A DNA stretch of 51,041 nt from UBA1425 sp051881715 (GTDB taxonomy: Bacteria > Bacillota > Clostridia > Oscillospirales > Acutalibacteraceae). The stretch covers positions 1 to 51,041 of the forward strand of contig JBJEQK010000031.1 in the NCBI GenBank assembly GCA_051881715.1, read 5' to 3'. The translations under genes and the position numbers were made by a program. The notes under the pieces are model-generated. The model was given only the letters and a program-made list of their open reading frames with translations, was not told where the DNA came from and did no database searches. This document shows, piece by piece, positions 23,919 through 32,761 of the stretch. Each line of letters begins with the position of its first letter. The first letter of the stretch is position 1.

Positions 23919-24727
23919 TCGCTTCCCTCCCGGAGAATATTCAAAACCGTATCGGCGATGATGATGCCCGCAGTTTTCGGTGCGACCTTGCCGGGCAGGG
24001 AGGGCGCCGGGAGGACGGTGATGCCGTATTCCGCCGCAAGCGCCGTGTCCACGCCGTAGGGTGCGGAAGCGATCTCCACAATGGGACAGCTGCGCCGCAT
24101 GGCGGACAGTACCGTTTCCCCCAGCACATGGGCAGGCACCGTGTTGACAACGGCGTCCGCCTCTCCGATGCACCGGGGCAGTTCCCGCAGGTAAACGCTG
24201 TTGTAGCCGTCGGCGTTCGCCATCGCCAGAGCACTGCACCGCCGTGCCGCCACCGTGACCCTTGCACCCATAGCGGTGAACAGCCGGGCGCAGGCACGGG
24301 CGCATCGTCCGTAGCCGGTGATGAAAATATGTGCGCCCCGAAGCGTAACGGGCAGCGTGTGCAAAAGGATTTCCGCAACGCCCTCCGCCGTGGGTACGGC
24401 GTTGCGCACGGCAAATTCCTCCCGGGCGGCATAGTCATACAGGCGGATGCCCCGCTTGAAAAACAGGTCGGAAACCTCCGGCCGGGGCATTCCGCAAAAA
24501 ACGCGGCAGTCCTTGCGCACGGTGGAGGATAGGGTGTCCAGACGGATGTCGGCGGTGTTGACGGTGACGCCGTCCCGGCTGACGGGAACGGGCAAAAGCA
24601 GTATGTCGCACTCGGCAAGATGCTTTGCCGTGCATTCGGCGCTGTGCCCCAGACTGCGCAGGGCTTCGGCTGTATAGAAAAGGCGTTTGTCCTCGCCCAA
24701 AATGGTAAAGCTCCAAGTGTCCTGCAT
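23915..24727 (-). CDS. spoVFA: Dipicolinate synthase subunit A
   Basis: A 270-aa NAD(P)-binding subunit of dipicolinate synthase. The N-terminal domain is followed by a Rossmann fold with ITGYGRCARACARLFTAMGA (about residues 150-170), and a C-terminal KVAPKTAGIIIADTVLNIL typical of SpoVFA. ATG 24727 (MQDTWSFTILGED) is chosen since AAAGGATG lies about 7 bases before it; the upstream ATG at 24736 has no spacing. The pair is normally made in the mother cell under sigma-K. A CATACACT box at 24763-24770 fits a sporulation -10. It is divergent from murC. The gene shows that the organism is, or descends from, a spore former. Confidence 0.93.
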   Translation of the reverse strand: MQDTWSFTILGEDKRLFYTAEALRSLGHSAECTAKHLAECDILLLPVPVSRDGVTVNTADIRLDTLSSTVRKDCRVFCGMPRPEVSDLFFKRGIRLYDYAAREEFAVRNAVPTAEGVAEILLHTLPVTLRGAHIFITGYGRCARACARLFTAMGARVTVAARRCSALAMANADGYNSVYLRELPRCIGEADAVVNTVPAHVLGETVLSAMRRSCPIVEIASAPYGVDTALAAEYGITVLPAPSLPGKVAPKTAGIIIADTVLNILREGSE

Positions 24728-24762
24728 GAAGATCATCCTTTCTCGGATACGATTCCAATAGC

Positions 24763-24770
24763 AGTGTATG
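24763..24770 (-). promoter_or_regulatory. Candidate sporulation-type -10 box of spoVFA
   Basis: The minus strand reads CATACACT 35 bases before the spoVFA start, close to the mother-cell consensus CATACA-T (sigma-E) or CATA (sigma-K). An AC dinucleotide lies 17 bases upstream, as in sigma-K promoters. A match this short is suggestive only. Confidence 0.35.
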
Positions 24771-24837
24771 CAGGCCGTTCGGCTGAGGTGATAGGAGGTA
24801 TGGGCGCAAATCATCTGAAAAACTTTTGCAAAAGTGA

Positions 24838-24866
24838 TTGATGTTTTCGCAAAAGTAGAATATAAT
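24838..24866 (+). promoter_or_regulatory. Promoter of the murC operon
   Basis: TTGATG (24838-24843) and TATAAT (24861-24866) are 17 bases apart. Just upstream lies the perfect palindrome CTTTTGCAAAAG (24823-24834), and TTTTCGCAAAAGT is repeated within the spacer, so a repressor or regulator site may overlap the promoter. Confidence 0.75.
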
Positions 24867-24919
24867 AGATAGGATAATGAGGAGAAGTGTGTGCTTTTCC
24901 CGACAAGAGGGTGAATTCT

Positions 24920-26311
24920 TTGTTTGATTTAGACGAACTTCTGCGCCGTGTGAAGCGTGTACACTTCATCGGCATCGGCGGGAGCGGGATGTGTCCGCTG
25001 GCAGAAATTTTGCATAACGAGGGCTATGCGCTTTCCGGCTCCGACAACAACGAGAGCGACACGCTTGCCCGCATCCGCAGTATGGGCATCCCGGTGTACA
25101 TGGGACAGCGTGCGGAAAATATCGAGGGGGCAGAGCTGATCGTCTACACGGCGGCCTTGCTGCCGGACAATCCCGAGCTGGTGGCGGCGAAAGCCTCCGG
25201 CATCCCGACGGTGGAGCGCTCCAAGCTGTTCGGCGCCATTTCCCGGATGTACGGCAACTGCATCGGCGTTTGCGGTACCCACGGCAAAACCACCACCACG
25301 TCCATGCTCTCTCAGATCCTCATCGAGTCCGGGGCGGATCCGACCTGCGTCATTGGCGGCAAGCTGCCCCTCATCGGCACCAACGGCCGTGTCGGACACA
25401 GCGACACCATGGTCTGCGAAGCGTGTGAATTTGTGGACACCTTTCTCGACCTGTCGCCGGATATGTCCGTGTTTCTGAACATCGACGAGGATCATCTGGA
25501 CTATTTCAAGACGGTGGACAATCTCAAGGCTTCTTTCACCAAGTTTGCCAACCTGACCAGCCGCACCGTGCTGTACAACGGGGACGATGCACGTACCGTG
25601 GACGCCATCTCCAAGGCAGAGACCGGCAAAGCCTTCCTCTCCTTCGGGCAGGGAGAAAACTGCGACTACCGTGCCGTCAACGTGCGGATGGAAAATGCTT
25701 TCCCCGCCTTCGATGTGGTGCATGGGGGAGAGAAGCTCGGCGGTGTCCGTCTGTCCGTGCCGGGTGCACACAACGTCTATAACGCACTGGCGGCGATTGC
25801 GGCGGCTCTCGAAAACGGCGTGCCGATGGCGCAGTGCGTTGCCGCCATGGAGGATTTCCGTGGGGCAGGCAGACGCTTTGAAATGCTGGGCACGTACCGG
25901 GGCGTCACCATTGCGGACGACTACGCCCACCATCCCAAGGAGATCGCCGTGACCCTGACGGCCGCCAAGCAGATGGAGTACAAGCGGGTGATCGCCGTGT
26001 TCCAGCCCTTTACCTATTCCCGCACAGCCATGCTCATCGACGAGTTTGCCGAAGCGTTGCAAATTGCGGACGGCATCGTCATGACCGAGATCATGGGCTC
26101 CCGTGAGCGCAACACCTACGGCGTGCATACCGCCGATCTGGCGGCAAAAATACCCGGCAGTGTCTGGTTCGATACCTTCGACGAGGTGGCGGACTATATT
26201 GTCGAGAATGCCGAGCCGGGCGATCTGGTGATCACCCTCGGCTGCGGCGACATTTATAAGGCAGCAAAAATCATGATAAAGAAGTATAAAGCGATGGGGG
26301 AAAACGCATGA
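24920..26311 (+). CDS. murC: UDP-N-acetylmuramate--L-alanine ligase
   Basis: A 463-aa cytosolic ligase that adds L-alanine to UDP-MurNAc using ATP, the first peptide step of peptidoglycan synthesis. VHFIGIGGSGMCPLAEIL is the N-terminal UDP-binding loop; CGTHGKTTTTSM is the P-loop; NIDEDHLDYF, GAHNVYNALAAIA, DDYAHHPKE and FQPFTYSRT are Mur ligase core motifs. The start is probably TTG 24920 (MFDLDELLRRVK), with AGAGGGTGA 6 bases upstream; this matches the usual MurC start in clostridia. A GTG nine bases earlier lacks a ribosome site. It overlaps the GH2 gene by 4 bases and heads a run of eight genes. Confidence 0.95.
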   Translation: MFDLDELLRRVKRVHFIGIGGSGMCPLAEILHNEGYALSGSDNNESDTLARIRSMGIPVYMGQRAENIEGAELIVYTAALLPDNPELVAAKASGIPTVERSKLFGAISRMYGNCIGVCGTHGKTTTTSMLSQILIESGADPTCVIGGKLPLIGTNGRVGHSDTMVCEACEFVDTFLDLSPDMSVFLNIDEDHLDYFKTVDNLKASFTKFANLTSRTVLYNGDDARTVDAISKAETGKAFLSFGQGENCDYRAVNVRMENAFPAFDVVHGGEKLGGVRLSVPGAHNVYNALAAIAAALENGVPMAQCVAAMEDFRGAGRRFEMLGTYRGVTIADDYAHHPKEIAVTLTAAKQMEYKRVIAVFQPFTYSRTAMLIDEFAEALQIADGIVMTEIMGSRERNTYGVHTADLAAKIPGSVWFDTFDEVADYIVENAEPGDLVITLGCGDIYKAAKIMIKKYKAMGENA

Positions 26312-29256
26312 AGTACACCGTAAACACCACCAACTACAGAGATTTCGACGTCCTTGAGCAAAACCGGGAGCAGGGCAGAGCCTACGCCATCCCGTATTCC
26401 GACAAATCCGTGCTGGCGGCGACGCCCTTTGAAAAAGAGCGCACTTCTTCCGATATGGTGCGTGTTCTCAGCGGCGAATGGGACTTTAAATACTACGCCG
26501 ATGTGTCCGAACTGCCCGACACGCTGGACACCGACGCCGTGGCGTTCGACAAGGTGAAGGTGCCCTCCACATGGCAGAGAACGGGCTACGATGCACCCGC
26601 TTATATCAACTGTCCCTATCCGTTTGACAATGTTCCGCCTGAACTGCCGGAGGAAATGCCCTGTGCGGTCTATCGCACATTTTTTGATGTGGACGACATG
26701 GACAAGGTGTTTCTGCTGGACTTCCTCGGTGCGACAGCCTGTATAGATGTCTATCTCAACGGCGCCTTTGTCGGCTACGGCGAGGGGGCGCACAACACGT
26801 CCGAGTTCAACATCGGCAAGTATCTCGTAAAAGGGCAGAACGAGCTGGTGGTGATCATCCACAAGTGGTCTACGGCTACCTTCTTGGAGTGTCAGGATAT
26901 GTTCCGGGAAAACGGGATTTTCCGGGATGTCCTGCTGTACGAAATGCCCCGGGACTATATTGCGGACTACATCGTGCGCACAGACGAACAGAGTATGTGC
27001 GTGGACACGAAGCTCTGCGGCACGGGGGATGTACATATCTCCCTCGAGCGAAACGGCGCAGTCATCGCCGAAGCGGACGGTGCGCAGGTCTGCTGGAAAG
27101 ATCTGGACGTGACGGCATGGAACGCCGAGGTGCCGACGGTGTACGAACTGTACATCACCCTGCGCAAAAACGGCAAGGACGTGCAGACCGTGCGGCAATA
27201 TGTGGGCTTTCGCAAGATCACCATCGACGGTCATGTGTTCCGCTTCAACGGCAAAAATATCAAGTTTAAGGGCGTCAACCACCACGACTCCCACCACACC
27301 AAGGGCTACGCCATGGAGCTGCCCGACCTCCTCAAAGACGTACAGCTGATGAAGAGCCTGAACGTCAACGCCGTGCGCACCTCCCACTATCCGCCCGATC
27401 CCCAGTTCCTCACCCTGTGCGATTTGTACGGACTGTATGTGGTGGACGAGGCGGACATTGAGACCCACGGCGTGGCCATGGATCCCCACAACGACATCGA
27501 CTTCATCAGCCAGGACCTCAAGTGGGCGCCCCGCTATCTGGATCGTGTCCGGCGTATGTATCTGCGCGACCGCAATCATCCCTGCGTGACCATGTGGTCG
27601 CTGGGCAACGAAGCGGGCGGCTACAAGTGCCAGGACGTTTGCTACGATTATCTGCACGAAAACTGCCCCGAAATTCCCGTACACTACGAGAATGCGTGCC
27701 ACACGGATCGCATCGGCTACGATGTCAACTCCGAGATGTACACCCACGACCCGCAAATGCGTGCTATTCGGGACAGAACCTCCGGGATCAAGACCTATGA
27801 CGAAAAGCCCTTCTTCCTGTGCGAGTACTGCCACGCCATGGGCGTCGGTCCGGGCGCACTGGAGGAGTACTGGGACTACTTTTACAGCGACGACATCTTC
27901 ATGGGCGGCTGTATCTGGGAGTGGTCGGATCACGCCGTGTACCACGAGGACGGACGCTACACCTACGGCGGCGACCACGGCGAGTGGCGGCATGACGGCA
28001 ACTTCTGCGTGGACGGTCTGGTCTACCCCGACCGCACGCCCCATACCGGCGCTTATGAAATGCAGGTCGTTTACCGTCCTGTCCGTGCCAAGTACATGGG
28101 CGGCAGCACCTTCCGCTTTGAAAACACCAACCGCTTCCGCAACAGCGACTACCTGAAAACGACCTATACGCTGTTGAAAGACGGCGTTGCCGTGCAGACA
28201 GGGGATTGTACGCTTGCTTTGGCGCCCCTTGCCGGCGCCGATGTAACGCTGGATCTGCCCGCCCTTTCCGGCGACTGCTTCATCAACTTCACCTATACCG
28301 ACGGCGATCATGTCGTGGCTGTAGAGCAGATCGCCCTGTGCGAAGCGATGCCTGCCGTCGCACCCGATGCAGGCGCCGTCACGATGACGGACGACGGCGA
28401 AACTGTCACGGCGCACTTTGACGGCGGCGAAGCGGTGTTCTGCAAGTCCTGCGGCGCACTGCGCGCCTACACCGTCGGCGGCAAGCAGTATTTCAACGAC
28501 GATCCCGTGGACAACCGGTACGGCTTGTTCCCGAATATGTACAGAGCGCTTCTCGACAACGATGCGCACAGGAGAGGCTTCTGGCGCTATCACCGCCTGC
28601 ACCACCTGCAATATCCCTTGACAGGCTTCTCCTACACCGAGGACGGCAAGGTCACGGCGACATTTTCCGTGGAGGGCGGCGGCATCAAGCTGTTTGACCT
28701 GACCCTTATCTACACCGTCGGCGGCAAGGGCACCGTGGAGGTGGCGGCAACGCTGACGCCTGTGGCGGACAGGGACATCAACAAAGACCTGATCCGTTTC
28801 GGTCTGACGCTGGAGCTGCCGGAGAATATGCGCTGTGTGCGCTACTACGGCAGGGGCGAAAAAGAGAACCTCTGCGACTTCAAAGCACAGTCCCCCGTGG
28901 GGATCTACACCGCCAAGGTCGAGGATCTGTACGAGCCGTACATCAAGCCCCAGGACAGCGGTCACCACGGCGAGACCCGCTTTGTGGAGCTGACGGACGA
29001 GTGCGGAGACGGTCTGCGTTTCACCGCACTGGATAAGGCGTTCAGCTTTACCGCAAGACCCTTTACCCAAAAACTGCTTTGCGGCGCCAAGCACCGCGAG
29101 GATCTGCATGACGAGCACACCACCGTGCTGCATATCGACGGCTTTATGCGCGGTACAGGCACGGCCAGCTGCGGTCAGGACACACTGGCACAATACCGGG
29201 TCAATGCAGAAAACGGACTTTCCTATCGCTTCTGCTTTGCGCCCGTGCACAAATAA
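26308..29256 (+). CDS. GH2 beta-galactosidase
   Basis: A 982-aa LacZ-type enzyme that removes beta-linked galactose. Domains in order are a jelly-roll sugar-binding domain (about residues 30-210, with GEWDFKYY and WQRTGYDAPAYIN), an immunoglobulin-like domain, a TIM barrel (about 310-590), and C-terminal beta domains including the small-chain region. The acid/base is E435 in WSLGNEAGG, the nucleophile E506 in FLCEYCHAMG. VDEADIETHG and SHYPPDP are further active-site motifs. No signal peptide is present, so it is cytosolic. It is co-transcribed with murC (ATGA overlap), which is unusual. No lactose transporter is nearby. It ends 12 bases before the serine hydrolase. Confidence 0.94.
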   Translation: MKYTVNTTNYRDFDVLEQNREQGRAYAIPYSDKSVLAATPFEKERTSSDMVRVLSGEWDFKYYADVSELPDTLDTDAVAFDKVKVPSTWQRTGYDAPAYINCPYPFDNVPPELPEEMPCAVYRTFFDVDDMDKVFLLDFLGATACIDVYLNGAFVGYGEGAHNTSEFNIGKYLVKGQNELVVIIHKWSTATFLECQDMFRENGIFRDVLLYEMPRDYIADYIVRTDEQSMCVDTKLCGTGDVHISLERNGAVIAEADGAQVCWKDLDVTAWNAEVPTVYELYITLRKNGKDVQTVRQYVGFRKITIDGHVFRFNGKNIKFKGVNHHDSHHTKGYAMELPDLLKDVQLMKSLNVNAVRTSHYPPDPQFLTLCDLYGLYVVDEADIETHGVAMDPHNDIDFISQDLKWAPRYLDRVRRMYLRDRNHPCVTMWSLGNEAGGYKCQDVCYDYLHENCPEIPVHYENACHTDRIGYDVNSEMYTHDPQMRAIRDRTSGIKTYDEKPFFLCEYCHAMGVGPGALEEYWDYFYSDDIFMGGCIWEWSDHAVYHEDGRYTYGGDHGEWRHDGNFCVDGLVYPDRTPHTGAYEMQVVYRPVRAKYMGGSTFRFENTNRFRNSDYLKTTYTLLKDGVAVQTGDCTLALAPLAGADVTLDLPALSGDCFINFTYTDGDHVVAVEQIALCEAMPAVAPDAGAVTMTDDGETVTAHFDGGEAVFCKSCGALRAYTVGGKQYFNDDPVDNRYGLFPNMYRALLDNDAHRRGFWRYHRLHHLQYPLTGFSYTEDGKVTATFSVEGGGIKLFDLTLIYTVGGKGTVEVAATLTPVADRDINKDLIRFGLTLELPENMRCVRYYGRGEKENLCDFKAQSPVGIYTAKVEDLYEPYIKPQDSGHHGETRFVELTDECGDGLRFTALDKAFSFTARPFTQKLLCGAKHREDLHDEHTTVLHIDGFMRGTGTASCGQDTLAQYRVNAENGLSYRFCFAPVHK

Positions 29257-29268
29257 GGAGGCATCATC

Positions 29269-30975
29269 ATGGCTGAAGCAGCCTTAAAGCGCAGTGAAGC
29301 GATCGTTTATGATACCATCAAGCTGCCCCGTGCAGCCTGCCCGGAGGAAGTGGGCGTTCCGTCCTCTGCCGTTCGGGAGCTGATCGAATCTCTGGAGGAC
29401 GCCGACTACAACTACCATTCCATTATGATCATGCGCGGCGGCAAGGTGGCGGCGGAATGTCACCGCTTCCCGTTCTCCGTCAATTCCCCGCACATCGTCT
29501 ATTCCATCAGCAAGAGTGTGACCTCCTGCGCAGTGGGCATAGCGGTGGAAGAGGGCTATCTGACCCTCGACACCACCATTGCGGAGGTGTTCCCGGAGTT
29601 TGTTCCCGAAAAGGACGCCGAAAAGTTCAGCAAGATCCGTGTGCGCCATCTGCTGACCATGACCTCCGGCAAGATGCCCAGCTACCTTGCGGACAAGACC
29701 AAGGGGGAGTGGATCCGGCAGTATGCGGAGAGCAAATGGTACGCAGAGCCCGGGGAAGAGTTCCGCTACATCAACGAAAACATCTATATGCTCTGCGCCA
29801 TGATCCGCCGTCTGACGGGGCAGACCGTTTCCGAGTATCTGACGCCCCGCCTTTGGGAGCCGCTGGGCATCGAGACGCCCTACTGGGAGACCGATGAAAA
29901 CGGCACCGAATCCGGCGGATGGGGACTGTTCCTGACGCCTGAGTCCTTCGCCAAATTTGCGCTGATGCTCCAGCAGGGCGGCGTGTTCGGCGGCAAGCAG
30001 ATCGTGCCGAAAATGTATCTGGAAAAGGCATCTCTGCCCCAGGTCGCCACGGGGGAATCCAGCCGCACGGGGTACGGCTACTGCTTCTGGACGTTTAACG
30101 AGTTTGAATATATGGGCGTGGGCGTGTACGGTCAGGTCGCCTATATGCGCAAGGATATGGATCTTTGCGTCATCGCCCTGTCCGGCATCACGGGCAGCAA
30201 CGATCCCCTGTACGACGGCATTCACGCTTTGGCGGATCGCATTCGCAATTTTGACGGCACGGAAAAAGCGGAGGATCTGACGGATTTCCTCGGGAGCCGT
30301 CCGCTGGATGTTCTGCCGCAGGAGATCCAGCGCAGTCCCTTGGAGCAGACGATCCATAACAAGGTCATCCGCTTTGCCAAACCCATCGCCGCCAACCTGA
30401 TCGGTTTCCCGCCGTCCGTACTGCCGCTGGTCGCCGTCTATATGACCAAGGACCGCGCCGGCAACATGGACAGATTCCAGTTTGATTTCCACGAAAACTA
30501 CGCCCTGTTCCAGTGGCGCGAGGGGGACGAGGTCTGCTGTATCCGTCTGGGACTGGACGGCAAATACCGCATCTCCCGTGTGACGCTGGCAGGCACCCGA
30601 TACACCATCTACGGCGCCGCCGACTGGGAGGATGAAGAGACGCTGCATCTGTACATCCGCCCCGTGGAATGCCTGTGCATCCGCCACCTTCTGCTGAAAT
30701 TCTCCGGCAAAAAGGTGGAGCTGACCAGCAGGACGGAGCCGAGCTTGGAAAGCATCATGTCCGACGTCCGCTTCACCGTGGATCAGATGTTCCACACCAA
30801 GCCCGGACGGGAATTCGGCGGTATGCTGTTCGACTCCATCCGCAAGATCGCGGAGCCGACCATGCACGGCGACCTTTTGGACAAGGTGGAGAAAGCGCCG
30901 GAATCCGAAGATGAGGAAAAGATCGTGGAGCCGGAAACGGCTGAGAAAACTGTAACCGAAGAAGAAAGCGAGTAA
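29269..30975 (+). CDS. Class C beta-lactamase-like serine hydrolase, cytosolic
   Basis: A 568-aa member of the beta-lactamase/PBP-like family (esterases, peptidases and amidases). S79-I-S-K82 supplies the nucleophile and general base, and Y167-I-N169 the second motif; GVYGQVAYM may stand for the third. The catalytic domain covers about residues 20-330. A second, unusual region (about 370-500, with a beta-rich segment IRLGLDGKYRISRVTLAGTR) and an acidic tail follow. It has no signal peptide, so beta-lactam resistance is unlikely; an intracellular esterase or peptidase is more probable. GGAGG precedes the ATG. The next gene begins 3 bases after the stop. Confidence 0.85.
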   Translation: MAEAALKRSEAIVYDTIKLPRAACPEEVGVPSSAVRELIESLEDADYNYHSIMIMRGGKVAAECHRFPFSVNSPHIVYSISKSVTSCAVGIAVEEGYLTLDTTIAEVFPEFVPEKDAEKFSKIRVRHLLTMTSGKMPSYLADKTKGEWIRQYAESKWYAEPGEEFRYINENIYMLCAMIRRLTGQTVSEYLTPRLWEPLGIETPYWETDENGTESGGWGLFLTPESFAKFALMLQQGGVFGGKQIVPKMYLEKASLPQVATGESSRTGYGYCFWTFNEFEYMGVGVYGQVAYMRKDMDLCVIALSGITGSNDPLYDGIHALADRIRNFDGTEKAEDLTDFLGSRPLDVLPQEIQRSPLEQTIHNKVIRFAKPIAANLIGFPPSVLPLVAVYMTKDRAGNMDRFQFDFHENYALFQWREGDEVCCIRLGLDGKYRISRVTLAGTRYTIYGAADWEDEETLHLYIRPVECLCIRHLLLKFSGKKVELTSRTEPSLESIMSDVRFTVDQMFHTKPGREFGGMLFDSIRKIAEPTMHGDLLDKVEKAPESEDEEKIVEPETAEKTVTEEESE

Positions 30976-30978
30976 GCA

Positions 30979-32379
30979 ATGAAAACAAATGTTGTGATCG
31001 TCGGCGCAGGACCTTCCGGTATTTTTACCGCTTTGGAAATGCTGCGCCGCGGCAGTAAAAAGAAAATCGTGATCGTGGAAAAGGGCAAGGCTGTGGAAAA
31101 GCGCCGCTGCCCCAAGGCGCAGACGGGACACTGCATGAACTGCAAGCCCTACTGCCACATCACCACCGGCTTTTCGGGCGCCGGCGCCTTCTCCGACGGC
31201 AAGCTGTCCCTGTCCTATGAGGTGGGCGGCGATCTGCCGTCGCTGGTGGGGGAGGATCTGGTGCAGGACACCATCGACTATACCGACAAGATCTATCTTG
31301 AATTCGGCGCAGACACCCATGTGGAGGGCGTGAGCAACTACGAAGCCGTCAAGGAGATCCGCAAGCGTGCCATTCAGGCGGGGTTGAAGTTAGTGGACTG
31401 TCCCATCCGCCACCTCGGCACGGAAAAGGCGCAGGACATCTACTACGCCATCGAGCAGGAGCTGCTTAAAAACGGCGTGGAACTGTGGTTCGGCTACGAG
31501 TGCACCGACCTGCTTTTGCGGGACGGGGTCTGCCATGGCATCCATGTGACGGACGGCAAACAGGATCTGGACATCGAAGCGGACACCACCGTTGTGGCCA
31601 CGGGGCGCAGAGGTGCGGACTGGCTGGAAAAGATCTGTGCGGAAAACGGCATTGCCCACCAGCCGGGCACAGTGGATATCGGCGTGCGTGTGGAGGTACG
31701 AAACGAAGTGATGGAGACGGTCAACGAGGTTCTTTATGAATCCAAGCTGGTCGGCTACCCCAGACCCTTCAAAAACAAGGTGCGTACCTTCTGTCAAAAT
31801 CCCGGCGGCTTCGTCAGTCAGGAAAACTACGACAACGACTTGGCGGTGGTCAACGGTCATTCCTATAAAGAGCGCAAGAGCAGCAATACAAATCTGTCTA
31901 TCCTCTGCTCCCACAACTTTAACCAGCCCTTTAACCAGCCCATTGCTTATGCGCAGAAGGTGGGGGAACTGACGAATATGCTCGGCGCCGGACACATTCT
32001 CGTCCAGCGGTACGGCGACATTCTGGACGGTAAGCGCACGTGGCAGAAGGAGCTGAACCAGTCGAACCTGCGTCCCACACTGCCCGACGCTGTGGCGGGT
32101 GACATCACCGCCGCCATGCCGTACCGTGCCATGATGAACATCATCAATTTCATCCAGGCGGTGGATCATGTGGTGCCGGGCTTTGCCTCCACGGAAACAC
32201 TGTTGTATTCCCCGGAGCTGAAGTTCTACTCCAACCGTGTGCGCATGGATGCAAAGCTTACCACCAGCATCGAGGGACTGCACTGTCTGGGCGATTCCAG
32301 CGGCTGGACGAGAGGACTGATGATGGCGTCGGTCATGGGTGTACTGATGGGCAGAAGATTATCGCAAGACGAAAAGTGA
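30979..32379 (+). CDS. FAD-dependent oxidoreductase (NAD(P)/FAD type)
   Basis: A 466-aa flavoprotein. VVIVGAGPSGIFTALEML (about residues 5-22) is the FAD dinucleotide fold, VVATGRRGADWLEKI the second nucleotide motif, and GLHCLGDSSGWTRGLMMAS the C-terminal FAD-contacting motif. A Cys-rich insert, RRCPKAQTGHCMNCKPYCH, sits after the first fold and could hold a metal or Fe-S centre. Such proteins are common in anaerobes and usually annotated only as dehydrogenases. The substrate is unknown. It is tightly packed between the serine hydrolase (3 bases) and zapA (31 bases). Confidence 0.85.
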   Translation: MKTNVVIVGAGPSGIFTALEMLRRGSKKKIVIVEKGKAVEKRRCPKAQTGHCMNCKPYCHITTGFSGAGAFSDGKLSLSYEVGGDLPSLVGEDLVQDTIDYTDKIYLEFGADTHVEGVSNYEAVKEIRKRAIQAGLKLVDCPIRHLGTEKAQDIYYAIEQELLKNGVELWFGYECTDLLLRDGVCHGIHVTDGKQDLDIEADTTVVATGRRGADWLEKICAENGIAHQPGTVDIGVRVEVRNEVMETVNEVLYESKLVGYPRPFKNKVRTFCQNPGGFVSQENYDNDLAVVNGHSYKERKSSNTNLSILCSHNFNQPFNQPIAYAQKVGELTNMLGAGHILVQRYGDILDGKRTWQKELNQSNLRPTLPDAVAGDITAAMPYRAMMNIINFIQAVDHVVPGFASTETLLYSPELKFYSNRVRMDAKLTTSIEGLHCLGDSSGWTRGLMMASVMGVLMGRRLSQDEK

Positions 32380-32410
32380 TATACTATAAAGAGAAGGAAG
32401 GTTGTCCGAA

Positions 32411-32761
32411 ATGGAAAAGACAAAAGTCAATCTCAATATCTGCGGCGCCGGCTATACGCTGGTCTCCGAGGAGGACGATGCGCAGTATATGCAGGAGTTG
32501 GGCGCAGAGCTGGATGCGAAAATGCGGGGTCTGCTGGAGGCGAATCCCCGCCTGTCCATCACCCAGTGCGCCGTGCTGAGTGCGCTGGATTATCTGGACG
32601 AGTGCAAAAAGGCGGAGTCCAGCTCGGAGAATCTGCGCTCCCAGATTCAGGATTATTTAGAGGATGCCGCCCGTGCCCGTACCGATTCCGAAATCTCCAA
32701 GCGTGAGCTGGAGCGCATGGGCAAGGAGCTTGCCGCCCTGCGTGCCAAGAGAGCGCAATGA
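32411..32761 (+). CDS. zapA: Cell division protein ZapA
   Basis: A 116-aa FtsZ-ring regulator that bundles FtsZ filaments at midcell. TKVNLNICGAGYTLVSEEDDAQYMQEL is the typical N-terminal domain; AVLSALDYLDECKKAE and the following residues to about 110 form the long dimerising coiled coil. ATG 32411 is used, with AAGGAAGG 9 bases upstream, rather than the TTG at 32402 that abuts the ribosome site. It overlaps the U32 peptidase gene by 4 bases, a pairing often seen in clostridia. Confidence 0.92.
   Translation: MEKTKVNLNICGAGYTLVSEEDDAQYMQELGAELDAKMRGLLEANPRLSITQCAVLSALDYLDECKKAESSSENLRSQIQDYLEDAARARTDSEISKRELERMGKELAALRAKRAQ

Noticed and set aside
26254..29250. A 998-aa open frame on the minus strand
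   Set aside because: It is the antisense shadow of the GH2 gene. The plus-strand frame has all catalytic motifs; the minus frame has no family motif or ribosome site. It stays open because of GC-rich codon use.
29269..30975. Beta-lactam resistance gene
   Set aside because: The SxxK and YxN motifs fit the wide serine hydrolase family, but the protein has no signal peptide and sits in a housekeeping operon, so resistance is not supported.
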